Of a stretch of 64,000 nucleotides of DNA, positions 24,901 through 34,424 are shown in pieces (within the stretch, counting starts at the first letter, position 1; every line of letters starts with the position of its first letter). The translations under genes were made by a program, and so were the position numbers. The stretch covers positions 1,550,001-1,614,000 of the forward strand of contig NC_064678.1 in assembly GCF_023278565.1 (NCBI RefSeq), in the 5' to 3' direction. Source of the stretch: Colletotrichum lupini (taxonomy: Eukaryota > Ascomycota > Sordariomycetes > Glomerellales > Glomerellaceae). The notes under the pieces were generated by a model. The model was not told the DNA's origin, searched no databases, and saw only the letters and a list, made by a program, of their open reading frames with translations.

Positions 24901-25799
24901 TCTCTTGAATATCTGATATGATATCTGTTCATTGACTCCAAAGGGATAGCCCATATCGAAGTTGCCGATGGCTTGCGCCATATAATATGGCCTAGTATCT
25001 CTAGATTGCCAAGCCGGTATAGTTGTGTTGAATGAGTCGAGAATCTCAATGTCAATTGGATTTATAGCTTCGATTGTCTGAATGCTATACAGGCCCGGGG
25101 CGAGAACAATCTGAATCTTCAGGGCAACGCAATAACGGCGACGAGGAAGACGAGATAATGTTTTCGTCTCCAAGACTCTGTCCAAGCCTTTGGCGGAAAC
25201 ATTGCGGTATAATCAAGCTCGTTATTGTCAGAATTTCTACTCGACGAACTTTCTTGGTTACAAGCGATCCATGGCATGTACCTCAGCGTTTGCATCTCTA
25301 CCCTCGACCAGCCAATGGATATGAGCGTAAACACTGGTAAAATCGGAAATTAGTAATAGTCTCATGTTGGTGCCCATCGGCTTCTTTGGGAGGGTCCTGT
25401 AGGCTTACTGGCTGTTGGGCCAAACCGCCAAATGTGAACGAGGCTCTCTCTCGTTTCCAGAAGTCCATTGTTTCGCAGAGAGATGCAAAACATGGCAGGA
25501 AGTGCGATGGTAGAAACAAGGAAGAAGGCAACGAATGCCAGCAATACCGCCGGCTGGAGCCATGTAGGACGCCAAGTTTTCGCATCTTCGGACCAGTACC
25601 CGTGCTTATCGTCAGCATCCTTGTCAGGCCTGAGACTTGTAGTACAGGTGGGCTCAATGTGGGTGGCTGACGATTTCTCCTCATCGTCGGCAGAGCGTGA
25701 AATAGATAAGCATAAGTCGCATGGTCCCTGACTTTCGGCAGGCACTGTGAGGCAAGGCGCCTCGTCCCCAGATGGGCTAGACGGAGAAATACCAGGCAT
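21986..25799 (-). pseudogene. DUF3433 membrane protein gene with two one-base frameshifts
   Basis: Exon 1 is 25799-25409. A 75-base intron (gtaagc...accag) restores the hallmark HIWRFGPTA-MFTLISIGWSRVE run of DUF3433. Coding then runs to a TGA at 25119-25121, just after HYLVFLVAVIALP. The protein clearly continues in another frame (LKIQIVLAPGLYS) down to 22774, and again in a third frame from about 22776 (DLPRPDESRAQPW) to the stop at 21986. Both shifts are what a single missing base would produce. No GT-AG intron of plausible size fixes the first. An 80-base intron could bridge the second but would remove conserved-looking coding sequence. The product would be a fungal membrane protein of roughly 1,200 residues with two helix-plus-extracytoplasmic units and many N-X-S/T sites. 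Its function is unknown. There are no nonsense mutations, so recent decay and assembly error are both possible. Confidence 0.75.
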
Positions 25800-26908
25800 A
25801 CTTCAGTTGCGCTCCTCAGATGATTGTGATTTAGGAAAAGTCTTGAAGGTCTTGTTGCTGTTGGATGGTATAGCCTGTTGCGCGTGTGAGTCCAGACTCA
25901 TGGGGACTCTTGAGGAGCTTGTATACTGTCGCGAGCTGGGGCGCACAATAACGCAAAGATGATAAGGATGAGTCCTTGATAAAGTATTAAGAGAACATGT
26001 GTTTTCTACGGATAGATAAACTGAGACAGCCAAGACACACGTGATAAGGTTGACTTTGAGAGCCTCCTCTCAAGAAGAAGGCATCGTTACACCGCCAAGT
26101 GATACAGCCTGCGGCTAGCCTTAACCACACAAACTCAGGCTCACTCATGAACTATTGCCACACGAGATCTGCAATCAATGGCGTTAAGAATTATCTGACT
26201 CCTATTTGGTTGTCAAATGTACTCTTTTCATGTGGCGTATCTCTCGGCTGGAGTAAGACGGGATTACACATACGTTTTCGGTTCAGTCAGGGTCAGGCTG
26301 GCAGTGTCGCTAACTAAGGTATCTGAGATGGAGGTTAGTAGCTGGCGTGAACCATGCAATACCGTACTATCTAGTAATGTGAAGGAAAAGCATTTTCAAT
26401 ACCCAGGTCACTTTGTGCTATAAAATCGTAAGCAACTTATTGAAAGCCTCTAACCAGAGGACGGAATTGATTCCGAGAGGAATATTGATGGAGGATAGCT
26501 GCCAGCACTGGCGCGTTACACACCTCATCTTTCTAAAACTTCGGGCAAGATCCATATCTGAGTTGAGAAAGGTTTAGAGTCTCAATTGTTTATAGTGATA
26601 GGTCGACTGGCAACTTGATGCTTGCGTCTCATTTCAATAGGACACAGCTACTGTATCATCAAGTACATTACGGACGAAGGATGATCCATATCCGGCACCC
26701 TCTATCCCCTATTCGGCCACCGCTTAAACTTTACCCAAGCTCCGAATGGCCGTGTAGCATGCTAAATGGTGCGCAGCGCGTCGCTCCATCCCCTTACTTG
26801 CCCCCCTACTTACTCCCAAACCATCAACAACCGATTACCCCCCGTCTCCTCACTCAAACACTCTCTACATCACCGACCAACACTATCACCAGCTCACCGA
26901 CCGAACGA
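25800..26908. other. intergenic region between divergent DUF3433 and FAR1-type genes
   Basis: No gene is supported. A CACGTG core lies near 26037, about 240 bases upstream of the DUF3433 start. The frame of the FAR1-type gene is open back to 26615, but that extension is P/S/T-rich and looks like 5' leader. Confidence 0.4.
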
Positions 26909-27496
26909 ATGTACATCACAGACTCCACCCTCGACGGCCTCGTCGCCAAAGTCCGCGAATTCCAACGCAAAGAGGGCTACGGCGTCATCAAAACCCGCTC
27001 CAAGCGCTCAGCAGGCACCAAAGAAATCTACCGCCAAGACCTGAGCTGCGATCGCGGCGGCCGCCCCAAAGCCTCCGTCGCCATGATCCGCAACACAAAG
27101 TCCAACAAGACGGGTTGCATGTGGCGCGCGCACCTGACCCTCCAGACCGACTGCTGGGTCTGCATCCCGCACAACATGGAGCACAACCACCCGCCGCTGA
27201 CCGAGTCCTTTGCCACGAGCCGGTCCTTTCGCCAGCTGAGCTGGGAGGCGGCCGAGGGCGGCGTGCAGGGGATCCGGAACCGGGTGGATGCGTTGTCGAG
27301 GGGGGACCTGCCGACGGGGAAGTTGACGGCGCGCGTGATTGCGGAGAAGATCTCTGAGGAAACGGGGGCGTTGGTGAGGGAGAGCGATGTGAGGAATATC
27401 CAGGCAAGTATACGGCGGGCAAACGCGCGGGATACCTCTGCCGGAGTCCAAAATGAAGAAGATGATGATGAGGAGGAGGAAGGGGACGAGGAATGA
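26909..27496 (+). CDS. small FAR1-type (WRKY-GCM1 fold) zinc-finger protein
   Basis: This single exon codes 195 residues from the ATG at 26909 (MYITDSTLDGL). The frame is open further upstream to 26615, but the family usually begins shortly before the GYGV segment, so the nearer ATG is preferred. C47, C70, H92 and H94 (C-X22-C-X21-H-X-H, in LSCDRGGRPK, GCMWRAH and MEHNHPP) match the zinc-binding pattern of FAR1/MULE-type DNA-binding domains. These domains occur at the N-terminus of Mutator-like transposases and in proteins derived from them. After the finger comes a helical segment (about residues 100-175) and a very acidic D/E tail. No transposase catalytic domain follows, so this is either a domesticated DNA-binding protein or a short derivative of a MULE. 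Its 3' half is GC-rich and not RIP-mutated. Confidence 0.75.
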   Translation: MYITDSTLDGLVAKVREFQRKEGYGVIKTRSKRSAGTKEIYRQDLSCDRGGRPKASVAMIRNTKSNKTGCMWRAHLTLQTDCWVCIPHNMEHNHPPLTESFATSRSFRQLSWEAAEGGVQGIRNRVDALSRGDLPTGKLTARVIAEKISEETGALVRESDVRNIQASIRRANARDTSAGVQNEEDDDEEEEGDEE

Positions 27497-30400
27497 AACG
27501 TTTCCTCTCATGTTGCATTTGCCATCACCTCCCGAGTCTCGACCCATTACACATGGCCGCCTGAGAATAAGACGGGAGGTCTAATGAAGGGTTTCACCGA
27601 GGTACGTATGTACACCTGTCTGCTTTACGCCAGATGCCGTCAAACCATAAGCAAGGCGGCAAGGCCTGGAAGGGTTGCATCACTGAAGTTCTTACAAAAG
27701 CCGAGGATGAGCGCGAGGCTTCCTGTATATTCGTTGTCTTAATTTTTTGTGTAGGTTGGACCCCGTACATATCAAGAGTTTTAAGTGGCCGTCTTACAAA
27801 CTCGGTAAGGATGTATTGAACTACCTATGTAAATCATTCAAATGAACCACGTACGATCGAGGACAAATCTTACTTGAATCCTCTGCTGCGATGTTGACAC
27901 CAACGGATGAAATGTAGCAAAACAAAGTTACAAGCAAATGGCTATAGGTTCTGTCTGTCTTCGATATTTTGCCCTTGCCACTCACTCTGCGCAACACACG
28001 CCGCGTGTTCGGCATCAGCTCTTGTTCTCGATCGCTGACCGACCAAGCATTTTCTGAGTACATACAAGAAACCTAGAAGAACAATTGTGTCACGGAAAGT
28101 TGAACTCGAGCTGCGCCTTGTTTGGGTCATATATGGGGCGTAAGCATCATGGTGCACATGGCTGGGGAGCAAGTATAAAATTGCTCTTGTGATTACGCAG
28201 GGAACTGTTCGAAAACCCAGACAGGACAACATTAGATCCGTCGTTCAAGTGGTTCCGGCACTGGGAGGGTCCGTTCCCACTCGAAACCGCGCGAGTCCTA
28301 TCCTATTCTGCCTTAGAATTATATAAAGCATTCGGGCGTAAATAAGAGCAACTATATCAACTAATATCCAACTAGACCTACCCTTTCCTAGTACATATTC
28401 CCCACTGAATACAAGCAAGCCGCCGAGGAATGAAAACAAGAGAGAGATTACGATTAGAAGTTTCTTAGTCGCGACTATTGATATTACTTATTATATTATC
28501 GACCTCTGGTAGAGATTATACGCCGTCTGCATAGACACGACAAACTCAAGACCATGATCGTCTTGGGACACTGTCGAAGTACTGGGTAAGGGACTTCTTT
28601 GAGTCTTTGCTTGATCCCCCGGAGGGTGGGTCGTATGATGTTGTCTCGACTACGAGCGTCAGGTGTTCCAGTCTTGGGAACCAGGACTGCAGGTCCTGTA
28701 CATATGTGATGTTAATAAGAAATATCAGCCTCGTCGCAGAAGAAATATGTAACTTGCCTTTCCTAACTTGGCATGATGCCCGTGGTATTTCGCCCACGAT
28801 ATTAACGCAGCATAGAACCACGAGGGCGGCCGATGACTGTTGGCCCGTCTTCTCCAATAGTGAAGAGAACGCGTCTTTATATATGATGTGTTGGCATAGT
28901 TCCAAATCTCATGAGTTGTCAAGTCATGCAATTGTTGACAAAGAAGGTGTCTCCTCTCACTTGGCGCTCTCTTGATCTTAAGTTGACAACTTGGCATTCC
29001 GTAACTCTGTGACTGTCCGCTCATGACAGTTAATCTCCAAGGTCACTTGTTATACACTCCTTAAGTTTCAAGCTCTGCTAGTCTAAATGGATAGTCTCAA
29101 GACTGCCGGCGATATAACGAGGCCATAGATCGACATATACACCATTCAATGGACCACGAACGCTTCTGAACTATTGAAGAATGGAACTAGTTGACTGCCA
29201 CAGCGTTGCCACCTCTCAATCCAGGCAACACGTACCAGAACTGGCACCAGACGCTAAACTCCTAGTCGCAGCGCGAGTCCTAGATTACTCCATGCCCGCC
29301 GTGTCCGGTGTTCATGACTTTCATTGGCCAACATGCCACGTTTTCATATTGTCAACCATGGGAGACTCATCGTCTTTAGAGACAGTGTCGCAACTAAGGT
29401 AGGTTCTTACTGGCGCTAGGACAGCTTCCACGTTAGGAAGCCGGGAGTAGACTCTCTACGTATCGCTTCGTCGTCTTTTGTAAGGATATTAAATAGGACT
29501 ATTATCTCCCAAGTCTCTATCACTGATGTTCCTTAATCATCGCTGATAGAGCGCGGTGGTATGCGAAGTAGGGCCCGGTGTGAGGAAATCGTAGGCTGGT
29601 GTACGAGAGGCCGATAGAAATCCAGTTCCTATAGACTCGATCTACTTTATATCAGTAAGACGACATTCCACCACTAACCAGCCATACCTACTCTCCTCTG
29701 CCTTAGCTGTATAAACGTTGCAAAATACTCCTCAGAAACAGACGGCCGACGAGGTCCAATGACCGCATGTATCTTGCGACTGCAGAGCGTTCCACGGGAA
29801 TCTCCTGGGCCTCGACAAAGAGGAGCTCTTCTTCCAACTGAGCTCCAAGGCCATTGAATCTGTCCAACCTCCTTTTCCCACGGGGCTGTCTCTATCGTAA
29901 AACTTCAAACATGATGCCCCATCACCTCCTTCAATACCCGTATTACTAAGGGCCGGCCAAGCTTCAAGCAACAGTGGTCCACTTACAACGTTTCAACCTC
30001 CCAACCAAGCCACCTTAGGCCCCGTGGACAGTCTGATCAATCAATATCTGCGTAACACCTTGCACTCACCGAAATCCCCAAGACCGAGAAGTAATCTCAG
30101 CCGCGATTTAACAACTGGAAAACCACCTCTTCACACTTCTTCTTCTCCTCGTCTCACTTTCCCGAGAAGACTCGCCAATGAAAGTCGTAATCACTCGACT
30201 ACGCGCGTCATGTAAGTCTAGAACACCCAAGTCCAGGCCATAGTGATCCAGCCTCGTACTATTGCACTTGCATTTTCTCTCAAAACATCATTCGATCTCG
30301 TCAAAGAACATCGCCGAATCGAGAGTCAGGCAGATAGACATGTCAAGAATGCATATCCATTCGACAGAGAATCTAACTATAGCCGCCCCCCCTTGATCCC

Positions 30401-31332
30401 AGGACATTCCCTTCATGATGATCGTCCTTGCCTCAACAGGCACACGCCTACCATGATGGTATAATAATTCCTCCTCTTTCATATGTTCTTCCTTTTTCCA
30501 TTGTTTCTCTCCTCCCTCGACTCGTGCACAAAATGAGTGTGGTATATCCCCTCCGCTTTCAAACTCCTTGTAGCGAATGACCAGAAAACAGCGATTTGAC
30601 AAGGATGAGAAAATATGTCTTGAGTTCGTTAGAGATCTGGAAAAATAGCCAGTAAATGTGTAAAATATATGTCGCCATCCCAATGCATGTATGTGTGTAT
30701 CGTCAGACTCCAGCGTACAACAACTTCTGTGAGAAACCCAGGACGTTCCAAATGTCCCCGTTGCGTGGACGGGGCCGGCTGCCTAGAGCTGAAACGGGGC
30801 TCAGCCTGGTCATGTGGAAGGACGGAGATGGCAAGGCTTCGTTATTCGTGGCCGCCTCATCACAAGGCACCTGACCAAACTCGAGAAGCTTCCTTTATCC
30901 CCACCCGATCGCCATTTTGACCAGACCCCGTCATCAGAGGCAACCACCACTGCCCAGCACGTCTCGCTCCATAAATGCCAATCAATAGCCGTCTCAAGCG
31001 GCCTCAGTCCCTCAAATGCCCTCAGCGCCATTTCGGGCTCGTCAATCGCAGCCCTCCCAGATTGATATCAATAAGACAGATCGGTACTCGTTACTGTATG
31101 GTTTTCTTTCATATCGTCCCCTTCATACCAGCACGAACCAAAGAAAAAGAACTAGAAATGAAAACATGAAAGCTAACAAAAATATAGAAAATGGAAATCA
31201 GCCGCGCGAATCAGGACGTAAGGAGGATGAACATCGACGCGTTCCAGCAGAGCGAAGTATCTCTCATTGCGAAGACGGCGGGATGACCATTGTGAGATCG
31301 AGACGTTAATGAGCTGCGCCATTCGTTTGATA
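27497..31332. other. 3.8-kb region without an intact gene, AT-richer in the middle
   Basis: The only coding-like signal is a damaged minus-strand frame at 28491-28905, described separately. 28310-28510 is AT-rich. The last part (about 30600-31332) is the 3' flank of the J-domain gene. Confidence 0.4.
28491..28905 (-). pseudogene. possible decayed gene fragment, weakly 2EXR-like
   Basis: A minus-strand frame at 28905-28546 contains INITYVQDLQSWFPRLEH followed by LTLVVETTSYDPP. This recalls the C-terminal part of fungal 2EXR-type proteins, where a short beta-leucine pattern of this kind is common. The frame stops at 28546, but a neighbouring frame continues plausibly (GLEFVVSMQTAYNLYQ) to 28491. 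No good ATG or upstream domain is seen, only a TTG. The resemblance is an impression from pattern, not a search result. It could also be a chance frame. Confidence 0.3.
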
Positions 31333-33228
31333 CTAAGCGTAGCCTGCATACTCATCGTGGCGGTAACGATGCGGAATGTTGCTGTACTGAACGTCATCAT
31401 ATCTCGCCGTCTTCACCTTGGAAAAATACGGGTTGGAGCTCTGGTAGCTTGCCTCGCGAGACGGCATGGAAGGGCGGACACTGTAGTAGTCGTGCTTGGC
31501 CTTCCTCGGAGGAGAGTCGTCGCGATAGGCTGAAGCATATGCAGCCTCAGCAGCGACTGGGACTGCTCTTCCAGCATTGACGGTGTATCGAGTGCGCTGT
31601 CCAGTCTCATACGGTATCGCCTCGGGAGAGTGCGTTCTGTGTCGATGACTCCTTTGTTGATGACGTTGGTCTTCCTCCGAATCATCAGAGTCCTCGCTCA
31701 AAATCTGCTGCGGCTGCAGCCTTGAGCGACCACGGCCCCGGACGTCGGCAGACTCAGCAGGCACATGAGAAAATGTTTGAGCCCTAACAGGACCAGGAGG
31801 AGGACGGTTGTACCCATCGTTGAAGGTGGCCGCTCTACCTAAGTGCTTAGGCGGCGAGGTAGACGCAGGCGAAGATGTCGCGGAAGCGAACTGAGCCATG
31901 TGGCGAGTGCTAGGAGAGGCATCGACAACGTTGGGCGATGGCGGAACGGGTGCCTCCTTTGTGGGAGATGATTTCTTATGACTTGACTTGTCCCGTGTCT
32001 TGGTCTCAGAGGAGCGTCTCGACTTTGATCTGCGACTGGTGTCCTCCTCGACAGTAGGGATGGGAGGAGGAGCGAAAGGAATCGCAGCGGGCGGCGTCGG
32101 AACCGCGGCAGGCACATGTCGAGGCTCGTACGAAGTCTGGGCACGGCTCAGACCCGGGTGGACTGCCTTACGTGACTGATCCATGTATGACGCTGCGTAC
32201 AGCATGGTGTCGGCATATTTGGAAACTTTGGCATCGGCCTGGATAGTAGGCACCGGAGGCACAGGCGGCTCTTCACGGAGAGGGGCGCCTCCAGGCGGGA
32301 TCGAGCGAGATCGCTTGTCCTTCTCCTTCTCCTTGGTGCTACTTGACTTCTTTTTGTCAGACTTGGCGAAATAGTTGGACTCATCGTCTTCGATGTAGGC
32401 AGGCTTGTGTCTACGCGATTTCTCTTCGGCCTCGCGTTTACGGTCCTTTTCTCTCTCCTTCTCGGCCTTCTCTTGACGCTTACGTTCTTGACGACGCTCT
32501 TCCTTGTCGGCCGCGGCCTTTTCGGCGGCCCTCTTGAGCTGCTTTTCGTACGCCTTGCGTTCTTGGCGTTCTCGCTCTTTTTCGCGTTCTCTTTCACGTT
32601 CCCTCTCGCGTTCCCTTTCTTTGCGGTCTGCAGCACGGGCGAGCTCCTCGCGTTCTCTGTCCCTGTCTTCCTTACGTCTCCGTTCCCGTTCCCGCTCTCG
32701 ATCTCTTTCTTCGTCTTGGCGGGACGGCTTCTCGTAGCTTTTCTCGTAACTTGCGGCCCGGCGAGCCCTAGGCTCTTCGAAGATGGAATTTGATCTGCTG
32801 TGAATTTCTTCGTCCCAAGATCGAGAGTTGTATCCGGTAGAGTACATGGGCTTGCCGCCGGGGGAGGCACGGTACGTCGTCTTGTAGGTATCCGGTCGGG
32901 GCTCGGCGGTGCGGACCTCGTAGGATCTGGCGGCGGGCGCTCTGGGAGCCGAGGTGTTGGCGGACATGCCCTTGGCCATCTCCTTGCGGAGCTCAGCTAA
33001 TTTGACATTGTCATCGTACTTGCCTCGCTCGTTTTCGTCGCTCAGAATCTCGTAGGCCTGCTGAACCTTTTGAAACTCATCTTGCTTTTGGGCCTTGAGC
33101 GTCGGGTCCTGCACCTTGTCGGGGTGGCATTTGAGGACGAGCTTTCGGTGAGCACTTCGAATTTCTGCGAGTTGTGCATCTTTGGAAACGCCTAAAATCT
33201 TGTACGGGTCGGGTGGCAAAGCGGACAT
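31333..33228 (-). CDS. DnaJ (J-domain) protein with R/E-rich coiled region
   Basis: This is an uninterrupted frame of 631 residues with ATG at 33228 and TAG at 31333. Residues about 8-72 are a J domain: DPYKILGVSKDAQLAEI, then HPD at 35-37 and QQAYEILSDENERGKYD. The HPD tripeptide is required to stimulate Hsp70 ATPase, so the protein should be an active Hsp70 co-chaperone. Residues about 165-300 are almost purely R, E, K and D, and should form a long single helix or coiled coil. The rest is S/P-rich and disordered, with no G/F region, zinc finger or signal peptide. It therefore belongs to the class C type of J proteins. The client is unknown, and the charged repeat suggests a scaffold or nucleic-acid-associated role. 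The upstream minus strand is pyrimidine-rich, as in many fungal promoters. Confidence 0.93.
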   Translation of the reverse strand: MSALPPDPYKILGVSKDAQLAEIRSAHRKLVLKCHPDKVQDPTLKAQKQDEFQKVQQAYEILSDENERGKYDDNVKLAELRKEMAKGMSANTSAPRAPAARSYEVRTAEPRPDTYKTTYRASPGGKPMYSTGYNSRSWDEEIHSRSNSIFEEPRARRAASYEKSYEKPSRQDEERDRERERERRRKEDRDREREELARAADRKEREREREREREREKERERQERKAYEKQLKRAAEKAAADKEERRQERKRQEKAEKEREKDRKREAEEKSRRHKPAYIEDDESNYFAKSDKKKSSSTKEKEKDKRSRSIPPGGAPLREEPPVPPVPTIQADAKVSKYADTMLYAASYMDQSRKAVHPGLSRAQTSYEPRHVPAAVPTPPAAIPFAPPPIPTVEEDTSRRSKSRRSSETKTRDKSSHKKSSPTKEAPVPPSPNVVDASPSTRHMAQFASATSSPASTSPPKHLGRAATFNDGYNRPPPGPVRAQTFSHVPAESADVRGRGRSRLQPQQILSEDSDDSEEDQRHQQRSHRHRTHSPEAIPYETGQRTRYTVNAGRAVPVAAEAAYASAYRDDSPPRKAKHDYYSVRPSMPSREASYQSSNPYFSKVKTARYDDVQYSNIPHRYRHDEYAGYA

Positions 33229-33739
33229 GATGAAGATGTCTGATGGCGGTATGATGTTGGTATGGGGGCTCGTGAATCCAGTTCGACGGCGGCCAGAGAG
33301 CGACTGATCAAATCAAGGCTGTGGTAATGGTCGAAAGACTGCAAGGCGTTGCTTGCGGTCCGGTTCGTGTCGGTCTCTGTGCGGACGACGAGGCTATTGT
33401 TGCATTGAGACGGTGATGATTATGTACTCGAGGCTGTGTGAGTTACCCTTTGCAATTGCAGCAGGCTGTTGGGAGTTGTTGTCAAGTTTTCGGGACCGCG
33501 GTACCCGGCGCGAAGCTTTCAATCCAGAGCGGAAGGGATTCCTTGAATGGAATGTTGAGGGAGCAGAAAGGTGAAGGAAGTACGGTAGTAAGTAGAAGTA
33601 GTAGTAAGGTAGTATGTAGGCTGAAGTGAAGTCGCGACAAGTGATGTACTGTGAGGGAAGAGGCAAAAAGGAGGATCAGATAAGGAGGAGCGGAATATTG
33701 GGTATCGTTAAGGTGAGGTGATGATGTTATGGTTCAGAG

Positions 33740-33850
33740 TTGTGAATCGAGTGAGAGAGAGTGTGAGGGAGAGGCAAATAGAGGAGAGCAGAGGCGAGAG
33801 ATGCAGATGCGGATATGGATGGCAAAAGAGGGCGAGAGAAGCAGCCGGAT
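33740..33850 (-). promoter_or_regulatory. pyrimidine-rich tract upstream of the J-domain gene
   Basis: The plus strand is GA-rich here, so the minus strand is CT-rich about 510-620 bases upstream of the J-domain start. CT-rich tracts near transcription starts are common in filamentous ascomycetes. Its role is inferred. Confidence 0.3.
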
Positions 33851-34404
33851 ACGTAGGGTGAGGGCGAGGGCCAGAGTCGGACGGGTGGTCGATCGTGGGT
33901 CGTGGCTCCTATCTCTGGGCTTTCCCCTCGAGGTGCAGCAGCGCAACCAGTGTCCAGTACGCAGGTGGAGTTGTTTTCGTGGGTTGATGTTCGCAAGTTG
34001 CGTTGGGCGGGCAGCTCAAGCGAAAGACGAGATGGAGAAGGGGGGGGAAGGCGTGCCAAATAGGTAACGGGAGGATCTCCAGAGGCCCAGGAGGAAACGG
34101 AGGCGGATATGGGATAACTGGAGTGACTTCTGACAGCGGTGGAGTTCCCGGGCACTGGGATGCTTGCTAGGAGCCGAGACGAGCGATGACTGGAAGAGCG
34201 GAGAGACCTTTGGACGCTGAATGACTGAGGATTAGAAAGGCAAAGAGGGAAAAAAGTGACTTTGGGCGCACCATGCGACTTTGCGAAGAGAGGGTCCCCA
34301 GATGCGCGGGTGGATGGCAGATGGATGGTTGGATTGTGGGTTGTGGATTGACGCGGGTGGACGATTGAGACAGCCGATGGCCCATACAAAAGATACGGAG
34401 AAAG

Positions 34405-34424
34405 GTACCTGCCTCCATCAGGTA
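34405..34424 (+). repeat. 20-bp motif, copy A
   Basis: GTACCTGCCTCCATCAGGTA matches the reverse complement of 38284-38303 at 19 of 20 positions. It has TACCT and AGGTA at its ends, so it is itself weakly palindromic. Confidence 0.6.
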
